DNA of 64,000 nt from Thermothielavioides terrestris NRRL 8126. Taxonomy: Eukaryota > Ascomycota > Sordariomycetes > Sordariales > Chaetomiaceae. Positions 56,208 to 64,000 of the stretch are shown in pieces; positions within the stretch are counted from its first letter, which is position 1, and each line of letters opens with the position of its first letter. A model generated the notes under the pieces. The model saw only the letters and a list, made by a program, of their open reading frames with translations. It did not search any database and had not been told where the DNA came from. The stretch is taken from positions 3,472,001 through 3,536,000 of the forward strand of contig NC_016457.1 in the NCBI RefSeq assembly GCF_000226115.1. The letters are read 5' to 3'. A program made the position numbers and the translations under genes.

Positions 56208-57229
56208 ATGGCTGCCGTACCGCCGGAAGGAAAAAGCCCCAAGCCGGGGCTGAACATCTACACTTGCCGGGCCGTCAACCCCTACAAGCTGAGCATCGCT
56301 GTGGAGGAGCTTGGGTACGATGGCCTCCAGCCCAGGCAGTTTGTTGAGACGCGTGGCTGACGATCGCTCAGCATCCCTTGCCACTACATCCCCATGGATC
56401 TGACCGCTGATGAGCACAAGGCTGACTGGTATCTGGCCATCAACCCAAACGGGCGCGTGCCCGCGATCGTTCACGTCAAAGAGGATGGCAGCAAGGAAGT
56501 CATTTTCGAGACTGCCGCCTGCCTGCTGTACCTTGCCCACGAGTTCGACAAGGAGCACAAGATCTCGTACCCGCACGGTACCCCGGAGTACTGGACACAA
56601 GTCTCCTGGGTGGGTGCTCCGCGACAAGAATTTTGACTTCGGGAGATGGCTCATTTTGTTTCGCACAGCTGTCGTGGCAGGTCGCGAGCTACGGCCCGAT
56701 GATGGGTCAGGCCGTCCACTTCAATCGGTACGCAGTCGAGCCGGTGCCGTACGGTGTTTGGCGCTATACGTCGGAATGCCGACGCCTCCACCATGTCCTG
56801 AATGAGCAGCTGGTATGGGCCCGTCGTCTCCCAAGACTCGGAGGGAGCAATCGAGACGCAACAGCGCGCTAACATCAACCGCGGTGTGCGCAGGCTAAGC
56901 ACCCATTCATTACCGGCGACCGTCTTAACATTGCCGACATCGCCATCTTCATCTTCGTGGCCTCCAGCAAGTGGTGTGGCCTGGACGTCGACGAGTTCCC
57001 CCACCTCGCAGCGTGGAGGGACAAGCTGCTGAAACGGCCCCAGTTCCAGAAGGGACTGATCACGCCTGAACCCTTCATCTTCACGGACGAGTATGTGACC
57101 AAGCCCGAGAACCAAGAGATATACAAAACAATCCGGAAGCTTGGCGGCCAGTGGATCAAGCAGTCGTCCGATCGGTGGTCCAAGGGGTCGCCGGTATCGC
57201 TGCCTTCTGACTTCGCCAACTATGCCTAG
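56208..57229 (+). CDS. Glutathione S-transferase, Ure2/GstA-like
   Basis: Four exons (56208-56314, 56372-56609, 56669-56812, 56894-57229) join in phase to 274 residues; the start has an ACCATGG context. The N-terminal thioredoxin-like domain shows LNIYTCRAVNPYKLSIAVEELG, then INPNGRVPAIVH (cis-Pro region) and FETAACLLYLAHEFD, where glutathione would bind. The helical C-terminal domain includes SWQVASYGPMMGQAVHF, YTSECRRLHHVL and RLNIADIAIFIFVASSKWCGLD, with the conserved N-capping box Asp. Members conjugate glutathione to reactive compounds or reduce peroxides in the cytosol. The prion-like Asn-rich N-terminus of yeast Ure2 is absent. It lies between the xylanase and the GH51 gene, but nothing suggests a role in xylan breakdown. 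Confidence 0.92.
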
Positions 57230-57816
57230 GCGGGACGTGACGGCTCAGTTGCGTGTGATTGGATCTCAGCGGAAGTGGATTGGCCGGAGTCAACCTTGGA
57301 AGGGTGCCTTCGGTATTTTGTGCATAGCCCTGAGTGCTACTGCCTAGACCGTTCGGGCTGGAAATGTGAAACGAGCGTGGATCTCATCTTGAGGCTTTTA
57401 CAGTCTGCAGTTTTCCAAACAACCATCAGACAAGCGGCGAAAAGACTTTGTAGGTCAGCTGGCCCTGCTCAGGCGCTGTTGACAACTGCGAGGTGAATTC
57501 CAGGAATTCCTGCCGCTTGCTTCGCACGCAACACCACGTGTCCGTCGTGTCCTGGTTCTATTTAGTAGCAACGCCGTCCTCTTCCGCAGCACAAGCTATT
57601 AGTCAGAAGCACTCATTGAACTCGTCGGGTCGCCCAAGATTATCCCCGGTGGCAATCATATCGATAGCCACACGTTAGTGGAGGAAAAGAGGACAACGAG
57701 GGATAAAGACAGAAGACATTAATAGAAGCTATATTCAAACCGGGGCGACAACCCTCGTTTCGTTTCGTCCCAGCCCCCTTCAAACCTCTCCGTCCCCGCC
57801 CCTTCCCGCCCTGCGC
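57230..57816. other. Convergent intergenic region, GST to GH51
   Basis: 3' flanks of two convergent genes. No feature was recognised. Confidence 0.6.
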
Positions 57817-60120
57817 CTACCACTTCGCCTCGAGCACAGCAACCGACAAATCCGGCAGGCTAAACTCCAGCACCCCGCCCTCCCCCGCCCGGAGCTGCGT
57901 CACCGCCGTCTTGACCGCGTTCTTGTTCGCGGGGGTATTGTGCGCGAACGGCCCGCCCGGCGCAGTCAGCACGGTCAGGGTGGCGGGGGCGCCGCGCGAT
58001 AGCCCGTCGAAGCCGACGCGGAACGGCACCTCCGCGCCTCCCGTGCTGTTGTACACCGCCGCCTTGAGCAGGTAGGTTCCCGCCGCGTCGTTGCGGCCTG
58101 CCACCCAGTAGGCTGGGCCGAAGGACGTGCCGTTGGCGGCGGTTGCCGGGAGAGTGTGGGTGAGTGGGTGCTTGGCGAAGAGAGAGAGAATCGGGTATGA
58201 TACGCTGACTGTTGTGTCGGCGGGGTCGGCCGTGAAGGAGATCAGGTCCGGCTGTGGAATGGGTGTTAGTGCGCTGCTTGAGGATGATCGGACGTTGGAG
58301 AGGTTGTGGTTAGGGCCGGAGAGGCCAGCAACTTACAGTCCACTGGTAGCTGTTGAGGTTCTGCAGCAGCGGCGCGAAGCTCACGCCCCAGACGCGGTCG
58401 CTGTTGCGCTCGGCGCCGAGCAGGAAGACAGCCTCGGCTACGGAGCCGATCCAGGTGGACCACGGGTTCTTGGGCGCGTTCCAGTCCGTGTCCTCGAGCT
58501 TGCCCGTGTTGTTCTGGATGCTGGCGAACCTGGATCCAGTCAGGTAAGAGACCATCATCGGGCTATGGAAGCATGGGGAGCGATCCGGATCGATCTGCCA
58601 CTCACTCGCCAATCATGATGGGGTTCCCGGCCGTCCAATTGTCGAACATGCCGAACTGCGAAACGAAGTAGTCCGGTCGGGTGTACTCGTGGTAGTCGCG
58701 GCCGGACTGCTTGTACATGTACTCGGCCGTGGACGAGAAGATGAAGATGTCCGGGTACTTGGCCTTGATGGCGTCGTAAAACATGCGGAACCGGTAGCCT
58801 TTGTACGAGTCGAGCCCGCCCCACAGGTTGTCCTCGTTGCCGATCTCGACGAACTTGATCTTCCACGGCTTCGGGTAGCCGAGCTTGGCGCGCAACGCCC
58901 CGTACGGCGTCGAGACGTCGCCCATCAGGAACTCGAGCTCGTTCAGGGCGTCCTGCACGAACGGCGCCAGGTCGGCCTCGGAGACGACCTCGCCGTCCAG
59001 GTACAGGCCCGCGGGGACCGCCAGCACGACATCCATGCCCAGGTCCTCGGCCCAGTGCATGTACTCTACCAAGCCGAGCCCGTCCGTGTTGTAATAGCCC
59101 CACGTGCCCGGGCGGCCAGGGCGGTCCTTCAGTGGCCCGACGGTGGCAGACCAGTTCCAGTAGTTGCCCGCGTAGTTCCCCTCACTGTTGTTTTGGGGGT
59201 AAGCATGCTGTTGCCGCAACTAAGGGGGCTCGCATATGGATGCGGAATGAATGGGGCAGCGGTGTGTGGCGGCGCTTACACGTTGTTACCGCCGGGACAG
59301 CGGATGTAGGTGGGATTCAGTTCCTTCAGCTTCTCCATAAGCTCGGGACGCATACCGTTGGCCCTAAATGACAGGAGAGCGAATGTCAGCCGACTCGAAT
59401 TGCTGGCCGAGCAGGTCCGCCCTCACCTGTTCTTGTACGTCGGCGGGAACAAGCTGATCAGGTTGAACTTCAGCTCCGTGTGTGGCGTTGGCTTGTACTC
59501 CAACACAAAGCTGTTGCTGATGTCTGGCGCGTCCTTGGTTGGCCGCAACTCGAAGGTGTGCTGGGTCCAGCGGCCGGCAACCGACTTAGACTTGACGGTG
59601 GTGGTGGCGAAAATCTCACTGGTGGTATTCGAGACCAGCGAGACGGTAAAGCGGCCGGAGTACTCGCCATACGAGTAGAAGCTGCCCGTGTACTTCTTGG
59701 ACTTCTTGACGTCGAAGCCCCAGAATCCCGAATTCTTCAGTCCTGCAGTGTGCTGCCCGCCCGTGACCTTGACCGAGCGGGGCAAGGCCTGCGACAGCGG
59801 TGTGGACGTGTCGAGAGCGAGCGTGGCGCCGCCCACGGCGCTCCAAGCGTCGAGAGTGCCGTTTTGGAATGCTCGGTTCTGAATCAGCTCTGCGTATCTG
59901 AGGAGAGCCAGTTTCAGTATCGCGTGGCGTGTAACGCTTGTTGTTTTGAGAAGACTCACAAGCCGCCGTCACCAGAGTGGCTGATATCCTCGAACATGAT
60001 GCCATACATGTACGGGGACGTGGCATTCCCGCCGGACTTCGCGACAGACAGCGTCACGGCGGCTGCGGCGGCTCCTGCGAGCCCGAGCAGCGAGAGCGCC
60101 CGGAGAGAGAGCGGCGCCAT
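57817..60120 (-). CDS. abfA: Secreted alpha-L-arabinofuranosidase, GH51
   Basis: Six exons (60120-59960, 59897-59427, 59363-59280, 59184-58606, 58529-58337, 58251-57817) join in phase to 640 residues. The signal peptide MAPLSLRALSLLGLAGAAAA marks secretion; many GH51 enzymes are intracellular. The N-terminal part carries the GH51 start ([27 protein letters not shown]) with a carbohydrate-binding-like beta domain before the catalytic barrel. The barrel shows YIRCPGGNNVEGNY, FVEIGNEDNLW (acid/base Glu) and PIMIGEFASIQNN (nucleophile Glu), and a C-terminal beta domain follows. The enzyme releases arabinose from arabinoxylan and arabino-oligosaccharides. A GGTATATAAG box lies about 90 bp upstream. 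Together with the GH54 and GH11 genes 9-12 kb away it forms a hemicellulase neighbourhood. Confidence 0.95.
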
Positions 60121-61006
60121 CTTGCAGAGAAGACCTGAACTCCAACTTCAAGCTGGGTGCAGCAGTGCGTGCTCCCATTCAGAATCGGCCGGGTGGGCGC
60201 TGACATCTTATATACCGTTCGCTGATCGCGCCGGGGGTTCGTGCTCTGCTCCGGTTACCCAGAGCACGGTACTAATTTCGGCTACTGCAGCCGCATCTTG
60301 TGAACGTGGATCCGTCGTCCATCCGTGTGCTAAGTGCTAATCGTTCAACCGCTGCACTCCTGACTGGACGGAGATGGACGGTCGCGGACCCGGTTCTTGG
60401 ATGCAATGTCGCATTCGCGTCGTTGCGATCGGCCCCGCCCACTGGGGCCCCCCGCGATATGCACTACATTCTTGCATGCCCATTGCCTGTCGTTGATGTC
60501 GTAAACTACCTAGCCAGGTAAGTCGAAAGGACGGAACAATCTTCCCAGCTGGCGAAAATGTTGTCCCGTGAGCAGCCCAGATCCCTGACGGCGGGCCAAT
60601 GGGCCAGGGCGCAGCGCGGGGAAAGGTTGAGGACTCCGGGGAAATAAAGTACGGCAGGGGATAACAACCGGCCACATGCGCCCCAATCATCGTGAGGAGT
60701 GCATCCCTAGCGATCCGTACCTTATCCTGGGTGGGCAACGCCGTTGCTGGCTTGGGCGCTACTGTTAGCTGGTTCTGCCGGCTAATAAGAGGAATTGTCC
60801 TCGCCAGCAATGGGCCAAGCCTGTGTGTACCTACCTACGTCTCGGCAGTTACTAGACAGTGACGGAGCAAGTCTAGCTACCTCTTCACTTGCAATTCAGG
60901 CCTCGGCGAACATGGAAGATCCAGGCTGGGTGAAGGAAGACATTCATAGACGTGGACCCTGGGAGGACTGCGGTGACAGAGGGCCTAATAGCTTATTCGA
61001 CCTGAA
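60121..61006. other. Intergenic region, promoter of GH51
   Basis: Besides the TATA box it has one GGCTAA at 60780-60785 (about 660 bp from the ATG, plus strand), a weak candidate XlnR-type site. No gene was seen. Confidence 0.5.
60207..60216 (-). promoter_or_regulatory. TATA box of the GH51 gene
   Basis: GGTATATAAG on the minus strand, 87-96 bp upstream of the ATG at 60120. Confidence 0.5.
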
Positions 61007-62297
61007 CTACGTCTGACCATCCTGGCTGTCTTCGCGCTTGCGCTTCCTCTCGCCCTCGGTGGATCCCCCAGCATCGCCGCCCTCCACGCCGTGATCTGAC
61101 GTGCTGCTGGTGGCGCTAGCTCTCGGGACTGGTGGGCAATGAATCGTAGAGGTGGGCAACGTGTTTATGTGTTTGATGAAAGCCTTATACTCCGGGTAGT
61201 CCACGGTGCTCCTCGGCCTGCTGCTCACAAGCTTGAGGTACTCGCGCGTTGGGGGTTTCCGCTCCCAGACATCCCGGTATAGCTGCCTCACCAGGGCCTG
61301 CTCCTGGTCGACTCTCACGACGTTTCCGTCGTCGGCGAGGATGGGAATGGGGGCCGCGGATGGAGCAGGATTTTCAGCCAGGAGAAAGTCCAGCAGGGCC
61401 TGCTGCTGGTCATCGCGCAGCTGATAATAGCGGTGTGTCGCGCGCTGGCGGCAAGAGTGGAAATAGACATTGGGGGGAAACTGGGGAGCAAGCTGCTCGG
61501 ATGCGCGGTCGAAGACGGCGACGCCTCCCAGGATGCGGTCCTCCGCCCAATATCCAACAACATCGGCAACCCCGTCAGGATACACGTCGTGGTCGAGGTA
61601 GCCGTGGTGGCTGAACAGTGTCGGTCGGAGCGGGAGCCCACGCTCACCGCCGGGGGATTCCTCGCTCCATTGGCTGATGCGTTCGATGTCGCCGTCGTGC
61701 ATGCGCAGCTCGAGCTGGAACAAGAGCGTTCCAATCTGGTGCATCGCCACGGCAGCCAGCTCGATCAGGCGCGTGTTGAACAAGCGGGAGCCCGGAGCAG
61801 CCTTACGGAAGGCGCGGAGTGGCTGCGAGATCCGTCAATAAGTCGTTCCAGCCGCGGCCGAGATGGAAGGACGGACCTACCTTGGGGTCAAACGAGAGGA
61901 TGCCAGGATCGAAATCGGCGCGGAAACGACGGGCCCTCTCGAGCACGCCGGGGCAAATATCCTCGTGCTCTTCGATGGGGTGCGCTCCGGAAAGACCGGG
62001 ATATCGGCGATCCCAGGCAACGTCGGCGGTAGGCAGGCCGTCGATGATCTGGGCAAACGTGAAGAGCGCAAGCTCAGTGGAGAGCAGGTTGGAAACGGCA
62101 CGGACAAGCAACTTGTAGTGTTCCGAATGGTCGATCTCGTACGGAATGCGCGAGGCTTTTGCCGCGCTGGCCAGCAGTCTGAGCCGTGGCGTGACGGCAA
62201 CCAAATCCTCCTCGGAGAGGCCTGGCGGCCCGGTGGGCGATGTTGAGGACGGCCCCGAAGGAGACCCGGATCGAGTAGGTTCGGGCGAGCGCGACAT
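61007..62297 (-). CDS. Protein of unknown function, two exons
   Basis: Exons 62297-61881 and 61801-61007 join in phase 0 (SFDPK|AAPGSRLFNTR) to 403 residues. The donor is GTAGGT and the acceptor TAAG. The N-terminus is Ser/Pro-rich; then comes a helical part (LRLLASAAKASRIPYEIDHSEHYKLLV), a central region rich in Tyr/Asp/His (LFSHHGYLDHDVYPDGVADVVGYW, ILGGVAVFD), and LRDDQQQALLDFLL. The C-terminus is charged and basic (ERKRKREDS), a possible nuclear signal. Reading frame, codon use and splice sites support a real gene. I do not recognise the family, and no catalytic motif, signal peptide or membrane segment is visible. Confidence 0.75.
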
Positions 62298-63649
62298 CTC
62301 GACTGACCGTTGAACTCTCTGTCTCTGATGTCGATTTCTAGCTCTTTGGAACGTTCAGGTGGAATTGCTGTCTTGCTCGCGTTCCAACGGGCCATCGACC
62401 AATGATCAGCACCGGCAGATGTACATTGTTCAAAGCAACGAATCCTGACGCCCGCTGCGGTCCTGCAGGTCAGGTGGCCCGGACCGCCCGAACAGGGGCC
62501 AAAGGACATGACAGAGCAGATCATGCGCCATCGCTCACTGTTGCTCAGTAGCGACCCAGCCGCATCTCGCCGCGTGCGGCGCCTCGCTTCGCGACGCTAT
62601 TGCCATCGAGCATCAGGCAAATAGCCGCGCTACGCAGTGTTCCCCCGAGCCTTCTGCGCAACGAAGGGCTTGCCAGATTGGCCGGGGCGCGAACCTGGAA
62701 ACCAGCGAACATATCCCTTTGCCGCGAGCCCTTATGTGGGCAATGGACCGACAGGTAAGGCCCAGGGCTGCAGACTCGCGGCAGGCAGCTTGGTGGTTTG
62801 AAAAATTGGCTAGGCGTGCTCATCCTTCCTCCTTGATTGTTTTCCGCTTTTCCCTCCCGAGGACGGGTAGATCTGACGAAGCAGAAGAAAGAGATCAAGC
62901 CATCGTCAGGCCGGTCTCGAGTAAACAATGAAAGGGGGAGAGGGACACCAGGTCGGTGGTTGTTGCAACACCACATGGGCTGAGCCGGAGACGAAACACC
63001 ATCAGAGGCTTGAGCAACGCAGCTCGTCGATCACAGTGGGCTACAGTGCGCTTGGCTCTGCCGATGGCTTGGCTTCACACTTACTAGGGCACAGCGAGGA
63101 CTAGCGAGGACTATGGCATGATCACCTCTGTTGTTTTAGACTTCAACGAGCTGGTTGCGACATGAAGACCCAGCCCGAATCAGTACAGTAAGGTTATGTG
63201 CGTGGCTGTAATCTTTTTGCGATAATTTATGCTCCCCTCCCAGCAGCTGTTTTCAATCGGGGTACTTGTGTTGTTCGGCGTGAATGTTGTCGTGCTTGAG
63301 ACTGGAAGTCGTTTAATTAGCCCCTGCTCATGTCCCGACAAAGACGCTGTTGATCAGGAGCAGCTTCCCTAGACGCGCATCGGCTTTCAGGCAACGTAGA
63401 GTTGGTTGGACTGGCAAACAATCCCATTGTTTCTCCGCAAGCTGCGACAGCCACAAAGCCGAGGTAGTAGCGGCTGATGAGGTCCCCGAAGTCATGAACG
63501 TCCGACGGTGAAGTATAAAATACAAGTCCTGCCCGTACTCCAGCCGAAATGCAAGACCAGCACCCAACACCTCGATCTCCGCTTGAACGGCTTCCATCGC
63601 CCAACCACACAACCAAGCTACCAGGTTTGTCAGCCCAGCACGAGTACTC
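62298..63649. other. Intergenic region between divergent genes
   Basis: Promoter side of the two-exon gene and of the gene that begins at 63650. Frames at 62.5-63.0 kb lack motifs. No repeats were seen. Confidence 0.5.
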
Positions 63650-64000
63650 ATGGACGCCCACCAGGAATCAACTTGGGCCGCCCAGGGCCGTGTGTGCGAG
63701 CACGTTGAGCCAATGCCCATGGACTGGGAATCCAACGCTGTTGATGTGGAGATGGAAGAGCTCACCCGCGACTTCGATCTCATGCGCATCGATTGCGACG
63801 CAGATTCAATTGAAGACGGCTCAGAGGCTGGCCAGCCCGGAGCTGACCGGCCAAACCTCGGTTTTCCTGCCTTTCCTCTCTCTGCCGAATGTTTCAAGGG
63901 ACTCCGTAACGTCTTCCAGCTCTTCCTTCCGGCAGGGTTCCAACATGCAGACGGCCAACTGACCGGACCAGGAACCGCGCGCCTCGCAGACGGTGCAGGA
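63650..64000 (+). CDS. 5' part of a gene of unknown function, open to the window end
   Basis: From the ATG at 63650 the frame stays open for 117 codons to the last base, so it is cut by the window. The product starts MDAHQESTWAAQ and has an acidic stretch (EPMPMDWESNAVDVEMEELTRDFDLMRIDCD) followed by LSAECFKGLRNVFQLFLPAGFQ. Overlapping complete ORFs on both strands (63508-63962 plus, 63328-63897 minus) compete, but their text is less protein-like. The family is not recognised. The next bases would decide it. Confidence 0.5.
   Translation, partial: MDAHQESTWAAQGRVCEHVEPMPMDWESNAVDVEMEELTRDFDLMRIDCDADSIEDGSEAGQPGADRPNLGFPAFPLSAECFKGLRNVFQLFLPAGFQHADGQLTGPGTARLADGAG

Noticed and set aside
56640..56760. 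Possible extra intron at CG|GTACGC in the third GST exon
   Set aside because: The unspliced frame reads through with typical GST text (HFNRYAVEPVPYGVWRYTSECRR).
1..64000. CRISPR arrays, bacterial operons, riboswitches or rRNA genes
   Set aside because: No regularly spaced repeats with unique spacers, no Shine-Dalgarno pattern and no rRNA text; gene structure is eukaryotic throughout.

Overview
The window is nuclear DNA of a filamentous ascomycete, most likely a Sordariomycete and probably of the Chaetomiaceae type; the genus is inference. The evidence is GC-rich coding sequence with C/G at third positions, short introns (about 50-100 nt, GTRNGY donors, CTRAC-like branch points), a fungal CBM1 module on a xylanase, a HET-domain protein, and one AT-rich island made of an LTR retrotransposon riddled with C:G-to-T:A changes, the mark of repeat-induced point mutation (RIP).

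Left part (1-14.3 kb): the 3' end of a BAR-domain protein gene, cyclin H (partner of the TFIIH kinase), a large E2-like ubiquitin-conjugating (UBC) protein with three 15-bp coding minisatellites, a secreted phosphoesterase/phospholipase C-like enzyme, a ~590-bp element with ~134-bp terminal inverted repeats, and a CCC1/VIT1-type vacuolar Fe/Mn transporter. Next (14.5-20.7 kb) comes a complete but dead Ty1/copia retrotransposon on the minus strand, with two 218-bp LTRs and a 5-bp target duplication.

Middle (20.7-46.2 kb): an ammonium transporter with a pair of GATAAG sites upstream, a tRNA-like relic, a broken F-box-like gene, a GPI-anchored double-fasciclin protein, a secreted beta-lactamase-like protein, an OCRL/INPP5B-like inositol 5-phosphatase with unusual acidic insertions, a small three-exon gene that single-frame ORF scanning misses, a HET-domain protein, an APH/kinase-like protein, a second inverted-repeat element carrying a minisatellite, and a cytochrome P450.

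Right part (48.6-64 kb): a hemicellulose-degrading neighbourhood. It holds a GH54 alpha-L-arabinofuranosidase with CBM42, a GH11 xylanase with CBM1, a Ure2-like glutathione S-transferase and a secreted GH51 alpha-L-arabinofuranosidase. The two arabinofuranosidases would remove arabinose side chains from arabinoxylan while the GH11 enzyme cuts the backbone. A conserved-looking protein of unknown function and the open 5' end of another gene close the window. All exon structures were derived by hand from splice signals and reading-frame continuity; no alignments were run.
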